Source of the DNA: JBFKAV01 sp041621405
GTDB taxonomy: Bacteria; Pseudomonadota; Alphaproteobacteria; Rhodobacterales; Rhodobacteraceae
Assembly: GCA_041621405.1 (NCBI GenBank)
Contig: JBFKAV010000099.1
Span: forward strand, 1 to 13,782
Direction of reading: 5' to 3'
Length of the DNA: 13,782 nucleotides
Each line of letters begins with the position of its first letter. The first letter of the stretch is position 1. Of this stretch, positions 1 through 6,551 are shown in pieces. The position numbers and the translations under genes were made by a program. A model generated the notes under the pieces. It had not been told where the DNA came from. It worked only from the letters and a program-made list of their open reading frames with translations, and made no database searches.

Positions 1-256
1 GGCGCGCGGCCGCGGCGTTCACCTCCGGGGCTCCGGAAAGAACGACGACCCGGTAATCGAGATCGTAGGCCTCGAGGATGGCCGCGTGATAGTCCTCGAT
101 CTGACCGCGCTGCGCCGGCGTCAGCAGTCCCGGCTGATCCTGGACCAGGGTTTCGGCCCCGGCATCGCCGGGACGACGCAGCGCTAGCCCCGCCGCCACG
201 GCGGCCAATGCGAGGAGCAGGAGCCCGGCCTGCACGATCCTGCGCTTGCGCACCAC
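1..256 (-). CDS. TPM-domain (YgcG-like) membrane-anchored protein, N-terminal part
   Basis: The 3' end lies outside the window; 85 codons are visible. A GTG start at 256 (or the adjacent GTG at 253) lies just after a GGGGCAGG stretch and 8 nt past the lemA-type stop, which fits an operon. The product begins with basic residues followed by a hydrophobic helix (about residues 9-25, LLLLALAAVAAGLA), a signal anchor or signal peptide. After it comes LLTPAQRGQIEDYHAAILEA and then a beta-strand-like YRVVVLSG. That order (a 'lL.p.q...i..y...l' helix then a VVV strand) matches the start of TPM domains (TPM_phosphatase, formerly DUF477). Such proteins are commonly encoded next to LemA. Their biochemical role is poorly defined; membrane-protein quality control has been proposed for some. 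The family assignment rests on a short N-terminus plus its neighbour, so it is moderate. Confidence 0.65.
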   Translation of the reverse strand, partial: MVRKRRIVQAGLLLLALAAVAAGLALRRPGDAGAETLVQDQPGLLTPAQRGQIEDYHAAILEAYDLDYRVVVLSGAPEVNAAAAR

Positions 257-264
257 CCTGCCCC

Positions 265-1236
265 TCAGTCCAGCGAGACCTCGACGGGACGGTTCGCCCC
301 GGCGTCAGAGGTGAAGTACGCCTTGCGCCGGAAGTCGCCCAGCGAGGCAACGAGGCTCGCCGGCATCCGGCGGATCGCGGCGTTGAAGTCGGAGGCGGCC
401 TCATTGAACCGCATCCGCGCCACGTTGATCCGGTTCTCGGTGCCCTCGAGCTCGGCCTGGAGCGCCAGCACCTGGTCCGAGGACCGGAGCTGCGGATAGT
501 TCTCCGACAGGGCCAGGATCCGGTGCATCGACGTGCCGAGCGCCACCTGCGCCTCGGTCAGCCGCCGCAGCACCTCGTCGTCCACGGGGGCGCCACGGAT
601 CCGGCCCAGCTCCTGCGCCGAATCCTCCTGCGACGCGCTGAGCTCGTCGATCATCCGGCGCAGCTCCTCGACGGCCTCCGGCGGCGCGGCGGCGCCTACC
701 TGTGCCCGCTGACCGACGACGGCGCCAAGGGTCTCCTGCTCGAACCGCATGTAGTCGCCGACCGCTTCCAGGACGTTCGGGATCAGGTCGGCCCGGCGCT
801 GGTAGTTGCTTTCCACCTGCGCCCAGGATTCGAACACCAGCTCCTCCCTGGTGACGAGCCCGTTGTAGAGCCAGGCCACCCAGAGGACGACCAGCAGGAG
901 CGGCACGCCCACCATCAGCGCCAGCGAAAAGCCGCCTCGCATCGAATTGCCCATGCCTCCAATCTCCTCGGTTTGGTTGAGTGCTGTGCTGACGTCCTGC
1001 GCAAGTCCGGGCGCCTGCCCGACCGGCGCCGTGCCGGTCGCCAGCCAAAGACCGGCGGCACCGACGGCAAGCGCTGCGACAACCGCCAGTCCCACCAGCG
1101 CGCGCCGGTTGCGCGGGGCGCGCGGCGGGCTGCCGTCCTCCTGCAGCGGCCCGACGGCGCGCGCCAGGCGCTTCGCCTGATCCTCCGAGATCAGCCCCTG
1201 ATCGCGCATCCGGGCAATCCGCGCGTCAAAGCTCAT
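265..1236 (-). CDS. LemA family membrane protein with SHOCT-like N-terminal extension
   Basis: This 323-residue protein carries a full LemA domain. Signature segments are YNGLV (124-128), the W..V...YQRRADLIPN block (about 138-154), the ENYPQLR segment and, near the C-terminus, ELEGTENRINVARMRFNEA with a closing KAYF motif. A typical LemA protein is about 190 residues with one N-terminal membrane helix. This one has about 100 extra residues: a short SHOCT-like helical pair (MSFDARIARMRDQGLISEDQ, 1-20) and a first membrane helix (about 46-66). The family's usual helix follows at about 105-123. The ATG at 1236 is preceded by AGGAGA at a good distance and overlaps the end of the upstream DUF2089 gene by 11 nt, suggesting coupled translation. 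The TPM-domain gene follows after 8 nt. Function is unknown; the LemA/TPM pairing is a recurrent one in bacteria. Confidence 0.92.
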   Translation of the reverse strand: MSFDARIARMRDQGLISEDQAKRLARAVGPLQEDGSPPRAPRNRRALVGLAVVAALAVGAAGLWLATGTAPVGQAPGLAQDVSTALNQTEEIGGMGNSMRGGFSLALMVGVPLLLVVLWVAWLYNGLVTREELVFESWAQVESNYQRRADLIPNVLEAVGDYMRFEQETLGAVVGQRAQVGAAAPPEAVEELRRMIDELSASQEDSAQELGRIRGAPVDDEVLRRLTEAQVALGTSMHRILALSENYPQLRSSDQVLALQAELEGTENRINVARMRFNEAASDFNAAIRRMPASLVASLGDFRRKAYFTSDAGANRPVEVSLD

Positions 1237-1591
1237 GCCTGATCTCCTTTATCGTTCGGATCCCGGCCTCGGGATCGAGCTCGCCCCCCTCGATCTGCGA
1301 GAGAATTGTGTCGATCTTGTGCTGATCGCGCTCCCGCTCCTCCCGCAGCCGCGCGACCACATGGTCGAGGCGCTTGCGCAGCGTCGGGTAGCTGATGCCG
1401 ATTTCGGCGGCGAGCGTCTTGAGGTTGCCGCCGGCGAGAACAAGAGCCTCCGCGAGACGCATTTCCTCGCCGCCAAGCCGGGCAAGCGGCGACACGTGGA
1501 TGTCACCTTCGACGCTCAGGCGGCAGCACTCGCAGGAGATGCGCGTCACCCTCATCTTCCGGGTCTGGCAGAGCGGGCACTCCTTGAGCAC
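1226..1591 (-). CDS. DUF2089 family zinc-ribbon/HTH protein, probable regulator of its operon
   Basis: The protein has 121 residues. The N-terminus has a zinc-ribbon pattern, CPLC (5-8) with CECC (20-23), so four ligands are available. The middle (about 54-80, GNLKTLAAEIGISYPTLRKR then LDHVVARL) is the helix-turn-helix typical of DUF2089 proteins. The tail (about 92-118, IDTILSQIEGGELDPEAG) resembles the short SHOCT/DUF2089 C-terminal helices. The start is GTG at 1591, chosen because GGAGG lies 6 nt upstream. It is the first gene of a three-gene operon with the LemA and TPM genes, and its stop overlaps the lemA-type start by 11 nt. A consensus-like promoter and a palindrome over the expected transcription start lie just upstream, so autoregulation is a reasonable inference. 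No function has been fixed for this family. Confidence 0.9.
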   Translation of the reverse strand: MLKECPLCQTRKMRVTRISCECCRLSVEGDIHVSPLARLGGEEMRLAEALVLAGGNLKTLAAEIGISYPTLRKRLDHVVARLREERERDQHKIDTILSQIEGGELDPEAGIRTIKEIRHEL

Positions 1592-1594
1592 GGC

Positions 1595-1616
1595 AAACCT
1601 CCAAGGTTGGAAGTTT
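1595..1616. promoter_or_regulatory. Imperfect 22-bp inverted repeat, candidate operator
   Basis: On the plus strand the left arm is AAAC, one free base, then TCCAA. The right arm is TTGGA, one free base, then GTTT, with GG between the arms. All nine arm positions pair symmetrically. The element sits immediately downstream of the -10 hexamer of the minus-strand promoter, over the expected transcription start, and reaches into the Shine-Dalgarno of the DUF2089 gene. This is a classical place for a repressor. The DUF2089 protein, with its HTH, is the obvious candidate ligand, but that is inference. Confidence 0.55.
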
Positions 1617-1617
1617 A

Positions 1618-1644
1618 ATTATACTAAATATTTTTAGCTGTCAA
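1618..1644 (-). promoter_or_regulatory. Sigma-70-like promoter of the DUF2089-LemA-TPM operon
   Basis: Read on the minus strand, a perfect TTGACA (1644-1639) is followed after 15 nt by a perfect TATAAT (1623-1618). An alternative -10, TAATTA, lies at the standard 17-nt spacing. The spacer is AT-rich and contains a small CTAAA...TTTAG symmetry. The start codon at 1591 leaves a leader of about 20 nt. Both hexamers are consensus in an otherwise GC-rich region, which makes chance occurrence unlikely; the short 15-nt spacing is the only oddity. Confidence 0.7.
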
Positions 1645-1733
1645 TTTTGCTTTTGATAAAGTTCCGTGCCGTGAACCCTGCACCTGCGGGCAACGGCCAC
1701 GACCGCGACGAAGGCTGGACCTGAGAATGCCAA

Positions 1734-1767
1734 GGGCGGTGCATCAGCTTGCACTGAGACACCGCCC
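1734..1767 (-). terminator. Hairpin downstream of katG, possible terminator
   Basis: An 8-bp perfect outer stem (GGGCGGTG / CACCGCCC) encloses a 2x2 internal loop and a 4-bp inner stem (TCAG / CTGA) with a six-base loop. It begins about 70 nt past the katG stop and lies about 90 nt upstream of the DUF2089 promoter. On the minus strand it is followed by TTGGCATTC, not a true T-run, so it may need Rho or act only as an RNA-stabilising structure. Confidence 0.45.
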
Positions 1768-1801
1768 CGGTTTGTCGAAAGCCTCACGCCGGCGACCTGA
1801 C

Positions 1802-1834
1802 GGGCCGCCGGCTTACCCGAACGGCCGTCGGCCC
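1802..1834 (-). terminator. GC-rich hairpin just after the katG stop
   Basis: Ten-base arms (GGGCCGCCGG and CCGTCGGCCC on the plus strand) pair with one mismatch around a 13-nt loop, starting 3 nt after the katG stop codon. No T-run follows. GC-rich chance pairing is possible; it is listed as a weak alternative to the hairpin at 1734-1767. Confidence 0.3.
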
Positions 1835-1837
1835 GGA

Positions 1838-4033
1838 TCAGACCAGATCGAAGCGATCGGCATTCATCACCTTGGTCCAGGCCGCCACGAAGTCGCGCAC
1901 GAACTTCTCCTTCGCGTCGCTCTGGCCGTAGACCTCGGCGAGCGCCCTGAGCTGCGAGTTGGAGCCGAAGACGAGATCGACACGTGTGCCGGTCCACTTC
2001 GGCTTGCCCGAGGCGCGGTCGGATCCTTCGTAGACGCCCTCGGCGTCCGCGGCGGGCTTCCACTCGGTGCCCATATCGAGCAGGTTGATGAAGAAGTCGT
2101 TGGTCAGCGTCTCGGGCCGCTTGGTGAAGACGCCATGATTGGATTGCCCGTGGTTCGCACCCAAGACCCGTAGGCCGCCGACGAGCACCGTCATCTCGGG
2201 CGCCGTCAGCGTGAGCAGCTGCGCCTTGTCGACCAGCATTTCCTCGGCCGAGACCGTGTACTTGCCTTTGAGGTAGTTGCGGAACCCGTCCGCGATCGGC
2301 TCGAGTACGGCAAAGGACTCCGCGTCGGTCTGCTCTTGCGAGGCATCGGTGCGGCCGGGAGCGAAGGGGACCTCGACGTCCTGCCCCGCGGCCTTTGCCG
2401 CCTTCTCGACCGCCGCCGAGCCGCCAAGCACGATCAAGTCGGCAAGCGACACTTTCTTTCCGCCGGAGGCGCCGGCGTTGAACTCCGTCCGGATGCCCTC
2501 CAGCACTTTCAGCACCTTGGCGAGCTTGGCCGGCTCGTTCGCCTCCCAGTCCTTCTGCGGGGCCAGGCGGATCCGTGCGCCGTTGGCGCCGCCGCGCTTG
2601 TCCGAGCCGCGGAAGGTGGATGCCGAGGCCCAGGCGGTCGAGACCAGCTGCGAAACCGACAGGCCCGAGCCGAGAATCTTCGCCTTCAGCGCCGCGATGT
2701 CCTTGGCGTCAATCAGCTCGTGGTCGACCGCCGGCACCGGATCCTGCCAGATCAGGTCCTCGGCCGGCACCTCGGGACCCAGGTAGCGCGATTTCGGCCC
2801 CATGTCGCGGTGCGTGAGCTTGAACCAGGCGCGGGCGAACGCGTCCGCAAACGCGTCGGGATCCTTGTGGAAGCGCCGCGAGATCGGCTCGTAGATCGGA
2901 TCCATCCGCATCGCCATGTCGGCGGTGGTCATGATGATCGGCACACGCTTGGAGGGGTCCTCGGGGTCCGGGGCCCGGTCCTTCTCGGCGAGGTCCTTGG
3001 GGGTCCACTGCCAGGCGCCGGCGGGGCTCTTCACCAATTCCCACTCGTAGCCGAAGAGCACGTCGAAATAGCCCGTGTCCCACTTCGTCGGGTTCGGGGT
3101 CCAGGCGCCCTCGATGCCGCTCGTGATGGTGTCGCGGCCCTTGCCGCTGCCGTGGCTCGAGATCCAGCCCAAGCCCATCGCCTCGAGCGGCGCGGCCTCC
3201 GGTTCCGGGCCGACATGGGCCGGATCGCCCGCGCCATGGGTCTTGCCGAACGTGTGCCCGCCCGCGGTGAGCGCGACCGTCTCCTCGTCGTTCATCGCCA
3301 TCCGCGCGAAGGTCTCGCGGATGTCGCGGCCCGAGGCGACAGGGTCCGGCTCGCCGTTCGGCCCTTCCGGGTTGACGTAGATCAGGCCCATCTGCACGGC
3401 CGCGAGGGGATCCTCGAGTTCACGGTCTCCGCTGTAGCGCTTGTCGCCGAGCCAGGTGTCCTCGTTGCCCCAGTAGATGTCCTCCTCAGGCTCCCAGATG
3501 TCCTCGCGCCCACCGCCGAAGCCGAAGGTCTTGCCGCCCATCGACTCGATGGCGCAGTTGCCGGCGAGGATCATCAGGTCGGCCCAGGAGATCTGGTTGC
3601 CGTATTTCTGCTTGATCGGCCAGAGAAGCCGGCGCGCCTTGTCGAGGTTGCCGTTGTCGGGCCAGCTGTTGAGCGGCGCGAAGCGCTGCGTGCCCGACCC
3701 GGCGCCGCCGCGACCATCGCCGCTGCGATATGTGCCGGCACTGTGCCAGGCCATGCGAATGAAGAGGCCGCCGTAATGCCCGTAGTCGGCCGGCCACCAG
3801 TCCTGGCTGTCGGTCATCAGGGCGTAGAGGTCCCGCTTGAGCGCCTTGAGGTCGAGCTTCTTGAATTCCTCGGCGTAGTCGAACGCCTTGCCCATGGGGT
3901 CCGAAAGCGCGGAATTCTGGTGCAGGATCCTGAGGTTCAGCTGGTTCGGCCACCAGTCCCGGTTCGACCTGGCACCGAAAGTGGCGTGCATCACCGGGCA
4001 TTTTCCGGCGGTCGGGGCATCGTTTCCGTCCAT
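1838..4033 (-). CDS. katG: Bifunctional catalase-peroxidase KatG
   Basis: The protein has 731 residues, the normal length for KatG, with both the N-terminal haem domain and the degenerate C-terminal peroxidase repeat. It removes hydrogen peroxide by catalase and peroxidase reactions in the cytoplasm. The distal site RMAWHSAGTYR gives Arg93, Trp96 and His97. Tyr219 (GLIYVNPEGP) and Met245 complete the Trp-Tyr-Met crosslink needed for catalase activity. His260 in GGHTFGKTHG is the proximal haem ligand. The spacing of Tyr219, Met245 and His260 equals that of Tyr229, Met255 and His270 in the Mycobacterium tuberculosis enzyme. The ATG at 4033 follows GGAGAG at a 4-nt spacing. The gene is divergent from oxyR across 183 bp, so control by OxyR is expected from the layout. 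No damage is visible. Confidence 0.98.
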   Translation of the reverse strand: MDGNDAPTAGKCPVMHATFGARSNRDWWPNQLNLRILHQNSALSDPMGKAFDYAEEFKKLDLKALKRDLYALMTDSQDWWPADYGHYGGLFIRMAWHSAGTYRSGDGRGGAGSGTQRFAPLNSWPDNGNLDKARRLLWPIKQKYGNQISWADLMILAGNCAIESMGGKTFGFGGGREDIWEPEEDIYWGNEDTWLGDKRYSGDRELEDPLAAVQMGLIYVNPEGPNGEPDPVASGRDIRETFARMAMNDEETVALTAGGHTFGKTHGAGDPAHVGPEPEAAPLEAMGLGWISSHGSGKGRDTITSGIEGAWTPNPTKWDTGYFDVLFGYEWELVKSPAGAWQWTPKDLAEKDRAPDPEDPSKRVPIIMTTADMAMRMDPIYEPISRRFHKDPDAFADAFARAWFKLTHRDMGPKSRYLGPEVPAEDLIWQDPVPAVDHELIDAKDIAALKAKILGSGLSVSQLVSTAWASASTFRGSDKRGGANGARIRLAPQKDWEANEPAKLAKVLKVLEGIRTEFNAGASGGKKVSLADLIVLGGSAAVEKAAKAAGQDVEVPFAPGRTDASQEQTDAESFAVLEPIADGFRNYLKGKYTVSAEEMLVDKAQLLTLTAPEMTVLVGGLRVLGANHGQSNHGVFTKRPETLTNDFFINLLDMGTEWKPAADAEGVYEGSDRASGKPKWTGTRVDLVFGSNSQLRALAEVYGQSDAKEKFVRDFVAAWTKVMNADRFDLV

Positions 4034-4216
4034 GTCTCTCTCCGATGTTGAAATGCCTTGGCGGCGCTGACCACCTCTTCACCGGACCTCGACTGCTCGT
4101 GGCGGCGCTTGAAGTCGGCGAGAGGGCTGCCTTTCACCCCCCTTGGCCCTCAGGACTACCAAAACAATCCTATTAGTTGAAGTTGAAATCCCTGATCTTC
4201 TCGATAAGGTGAGCTT
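4034..4216. promoter_or_regulatory. Divergent katG/oxyR control region
   Basis: This 183-bp intergenic region must hold promoters for both genes. The half next to oxyR (about 4160-4205) is clearly AT-richer than its surroundings and includes repeated TTGAAG/TTGAAA hexamers. TTGAAA followed by TAAGGT at 16 nt is a possible oxyR promoter, although it lies very close to the ATG. I could not find a convincing pair of -35/-10 boxes for katG by eye. In this gene arrangement the OxyR binding sites are expected here. Confidence 0.6.
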
Positions 4217-4218
4217 AT
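4204..4218. promoter_or_regulatory. LysR-type palindrome overlapping the oxyR start codon
   Basis: ATAAG, five free bases, CTTAT is a perfect 15-bp interrupted palindrome whose right arm includes the AT of the oxyR ATG. Its length and outer ATA...TAT match the 15-bp OxyR element (ATAG.T...A.CTAT), with differences at the fourth and twelfth positions. Binding here would block oxyR translation or transcription initiation, fitting autoregulation. The AAGGTGA ribosome site lies inside the same element. Confidence 0.4.
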
Positions 4219-5140
4219 GAACAGCCTCACGCTCAAGCAGCTTCGCTATTTCGAGGCCCTGGCCCGCCACCGCCACTTCGGGCGGGCGGCCGAGGCCTCG
4301 GCGATAACCCAACCAGCTTTGTCTATGCAGATCAAGGCGTTGGAGGACGAACTTGGGACGGCGCTTTTCGAGCGGAGCGCGCGCCAGGTCCGGCTGACCG
4401 GCTTTGGCGAGCTGTTCGCCGGCCGCGCCCGCGACATATTGCGCGCGGTCGACGAACTGGGCGACCTGGCCCGCGCCTCTCGGAGCCGGCTGGCGGGGCG
4501 GCTGCGGATCGGCGTGATCCCGACGGTCGCCCCCTATCTCCTGCCGACGCTCGTCGGGATCCTCACCCGCCGCAACGACGGCCTCGACATCCATGTCCGC
4601 GAGACGCTGACGCAGAAGCTGATCGACGAACTGGCCGAGGGCCGGCTGGACACGGCCATCGTCGCGCTGCCGGTGTCGGAACCATCGCTGGCCGAGGTGG
4701 CGCTTTTCTCGGAGGACTTCGTGCTGGTCCGCCCCGCCGAGCACGAGGGAAGGCCGGTACCCGACCGCGAGGCCTTGCGGGAGATGAGGCTGCTGCTTCT
4801 GGAAGAGGGCCATTGCTTTCGCGATCAGGCCCTGTCGTTCTGCGGCGGGGCCTCGGCGCCAAGGGAGCTGCTGGACGGCAGCTCGCTCTCCACGCTGGTC
4901 CAGATGGTCGGTTCCGGCATCGGCGTCACCCTGATCCCGGAGATGGCCGTACCCGTCGAGACGCGCTCGGCGCCGGTGTCGGTGGCTCGCTTCAAGCGCC
5001 CGCGACCCTCACGGACGATCGGCATGATCTGGCGCAGGACGAGCCCGCTGGCCGAGCAGCTCCTGCAGATCTCCGACGTGGTTCGCCGGTCAGCCGAGGC
5101 GCTGCGGGAGCGGCGCGATCAGGGGTCTCCGACCGGCTGA
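4217..5140 (+). CDS. oxyR: LysR-family hydrogen peroxide sensor and regulator OxyR
   Basis: The protein has 307 residues, the usual OxyR length. The N-terminal winged HTH (about 4-62, LKQLRYFEALARHRHFGRAA then SAITQPALSMQIKALEDELG) is the LysR DNA-binding domain. The effector domain follows from about residue 95. The decisive motif is LLLEEGHCFRDQALSFC. Cys200 and Cys209 are nine residues apart, as Cys199 and Cys208 are in E. coli OxyR, where they form the peroxide-sensing disulfide. The conserved GHC.RDQ context separates this from other LysR proteins such as CysB or generic LTTRs. The ATG at 4217 has AAGGTGA upstream. It is divergent from katG, its likely main target. The 3' end lies only 7 nt from the tRNA-Arg fragment that begins the putative island, so oxyR marks the left chromosomal flank. 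Confidence 0.96.
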   Translation: MNSLTLKQLRYFEALARHRHFGRAAEASAITQPALSMQIKALEDELGTALFERSARQVRLTGFGELFAGRARDILRAVDELGDLARASRSRLAGRLRIGVIPTVAPYLLPTLVGILTRRNDGLDIHVRETLTQKLIDELAEGRLDTAIVALPVSEPSLAEVALFSEDFVLVRPAEHEGRPVPDREALREMRLLLLEEGHCFRDQALSFCGGASAPRELLDGSSLSTLVQMVGSGIGVTLIPEMAVPVETRSAPVSVARFKRPRPSRTIGMIWRRTSPLAEQLLQISDVVRRSAEALRERRDQGSPTG

Positions 5141-5147
5141 ACGGGAA

Positions 5148-5190
5148 TGGCGCACCCGACAGGATTCTAACCTGCGACCTCTGCCCTCGG
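5148..5190 (-). repeat. 43-nt imperfect copy of the tRNA-Arg(CCG) 3' half, probable att remnant
   Basis: These 43 bases match the 3' half of the tRNA-Arg gene at 11711-11753, including the encoded CCA, in the same orientation. There are three differences (at 5168, 5175 and 5186). Similarity begins exactly in the anticodon loop and stops outside the gene at the CCA end. One change destroys the conserved TTCGAAT of the T-loop, so the copy cannot be a working tRNA. Integrative elements that use tRNA genes typically leave such a 3' duplicate at the far end. Between the two copies lie about 6.5 kb containing broken mobile genes. Confidence 0.85.
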
Positions 5191-5394
5191 TGCGTCTAAT
5201 GGCTTGATTACTCATGGTCTTCCTCCTTCACCGTCGGCACGCACGGCGCCTTCGTGCCGGAGACTGCCCGGTGCGAAGGATGCGGCCAAGCGCAATGCTT
5301 GCGGTTGGCCTCGAGGCACGAGACAGCTTCTGGCGGCGGCATGAGCTGTCGCGAGAAGGACAGGCAATCCCGGGCGCTGGTCGCACGGCCGACT

Positions 5395-5805
5395 CAAGAG
5401 GTGGGCCACGGCAACCTCCCGGGCCGACCCGGATCAAGTCGGGCCGGTCCGGAAATCCGCGCGGCCGGCCAAAAGGGGGGCAATGAACAAGCGTCCGGCT
5501 CTCCACGAGGAGCGGATGAGGGGATCATTCTCGACGAGACCTATCCGGCGATCGCGGTCAGGGACGGCGGTCGCAAAGTCATCGGCCACACGGCGCAGGC
5601 GATCATCCGCTCCCTCGCCGTATGCGCAGCCAAGGGTCAGCACCACGCCCAGAGGAACATGGCGGAATCACTGGCGCCGATGGAGAATGCGAGCCGGGCG
5701 TTGCACGATGCCTGGCTCGACATTGCCATGACCTGCGAGATCGATTGGGAGCGCGAGGTCGAACAGCGCGCTCGCCTCGGCGTTGCGGACCCGCCGGACC
5801 CGCTG
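5395..5805 (+). pseudogene. Decayed DUF5681-family gene
   Basis: Pieces of one DUF5681 protein are spread over three reading frames. QEVGHGN (from 5395) is in one frame. PPGPTRIKSGRSGNPRGRPK (ending at a stop near 5486) is in a second. NKRPALHEERM (from 5486) is in a third. A long stretch with IILDETYPAIAVRDGGRKV and IDWEREVEQRARLGV then ends in PPDPL at 5805, back in the first frame. The SGNPRGRPKG block and the W..E...R.RLG..P.PL tail are the family signatures. The usual continuation after 'PDPL' (a PHPDD-type motif) is absent, so the 3' end is lost as well. DUF5681 genes usually sit in phage-like or plasmid-like regions, consistent with an old mobile insertion. At least three frame breaks mean no functional product. 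Confidence 0.8.
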
Positions 5806-5948
5806 CAAAGGCGCGCGTGCGGCAACCTGCCTTCGGGATCGGAGAAGGTCTTCCCGGAGCGGCCATTCGCGCCAGCCAACTCGACCGGAATCCAATCCCG
5901 CCGTTCGCTGCATCCGCTTTCGCGGGTCTCGGATACGGGACCGAGCGG

Positions 5949-6359
5949 TCATTCAAATCGGCCTTGAGCAGACTCCTTCAGAAGATCGAGCTGCGGCAAC
6001 GGGCCGGGAATGCCGGCATCCACCCAGCGTACGATCAGTTCGATCTGATCGGGCGGCAAGGGACGGCTCAGGAACGGCATCCGCGGCAGGCTTTCGCCGC
6101 GAAGGCGCCGGATCAGCTCGCTATCCTGAGAATCGCCCGGGACCAGAACGGCGCCTCTCTCGCTGCCCATCAGGACGGCGTCATAGCTGTCCAGGCGAAG
6201 GCCGCGGCCGGCGCCATTATCGGAATGGCACATGACGCAGCGCTCGGCGAAGATCGCGGCAATCTCCGCCCAGTTGGGCGGGCTTGGGTCTGCAGCGAAC
6301 GCGACCCGCGAAGACAGGGCAAGAAGCGAAACAACAGACAGAATGGGCGCGCGTGGCAT
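5949..6359 (-). CDS. Secreted c-type cytochrome, single haem
   Basis: The protein has 136 residues. A signal peptide is clear (residues 1-22, hydrophobic core ILSVVSLLALSS, likely cleavage after AFA). One haem-binding motif, CVMCH, lies at 41-45. A methionine in RMPF (Met94) is a good candidate for the sixth haem ligand. The block LPPDQIELIVRWVDAGIP (101-118) is the typical end of a small cytochrome c domain of the PSCyt1/cytochrome c-like type. It would be exported and carry electrons in the periplasm, partner unknown. The ATG at 6359 has only a weak AGGT about 9 nt upstream. It is divergent from the secreted protein gene at 6552, sharing a 192-bp upstream region, so the two may be co-regulated. 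It lies inside the tRNA-bounded segment and shows no damage. Confidence 0.88.
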   Translation of the reverse strand: MPRAPILSVVSLLALSSRVAFAADPSPPNWAEIAAIFAERCVMCHSDNGAGRGLRLDSYDAVLMGSERGAVLVPGDSQDSELIRRLRGESLPRMPFLSRPLPPDQIELIVRWVDAGIPGPLPQLDLLKESAQGRFE

Positions 6360-6496
6360 TCCGACAGTACCTGCGATCGCGCCATGAACCCCCGGCTCGC
6401 ACCGGACCTTGGTCGCGTGATGGCGAGCGTACCACGGCCCGGGCGGCCACGCGAATTCTCGCTGGGTTCAGCGTGGTTTGTGGTATTGTCACCGCA

Positions 6497-6524
6497 TAGC
6501 CGCGGACACCACGATCCGCGGCTA
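6497..6524. promoter_or_regulatory. Perfect 10-bp inverted repeat in the leader of the secreted His-rich protein gene
   Basis: Arms TAGCCGCGGA and TCCGCGGCTA are perfectly complementary around an 8-nt spacer. The repeat ends 27 nt before the ATG at 6552, just before an A-run and the GGGGAGGG ribosome site. It could be a protein-binding operator shared with the divergent cytochrome gene, or an mRNA hairpin in the 5' leader. It has no following T-run on either strand, so it is not a plain terminator. Confidence 0.55.
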
Positions 6525-6551
6525 GATGCAAAAAAGGGGAGGGTCAGTCAC

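Noticed and set aside
208..1242. A 344-codon plus-strand frame opposite the LemA gene
   Set aside because: It is antisense to a recognisable LemA domain, has low-complexity Arg/His/Pro-rich translation and no ribosome site.
2336..4051. A 571-codon open frame on the plus strand opposite katG
   Set aside because: It is the antisense shadow of a fully conserved katG; GC-rich codon use keeps the opposite strand open. Its translation is Arg/Gly/Ala/Val-rich with no domain.
5872..5948. Small GNRA-type hairpin (CCGC-GAAA-GCGG) after the cytochrome gene as a terminator
   Set aside because: The stem is only 4 bp with no T-run, so it cannot be separated from chance in this base composition.
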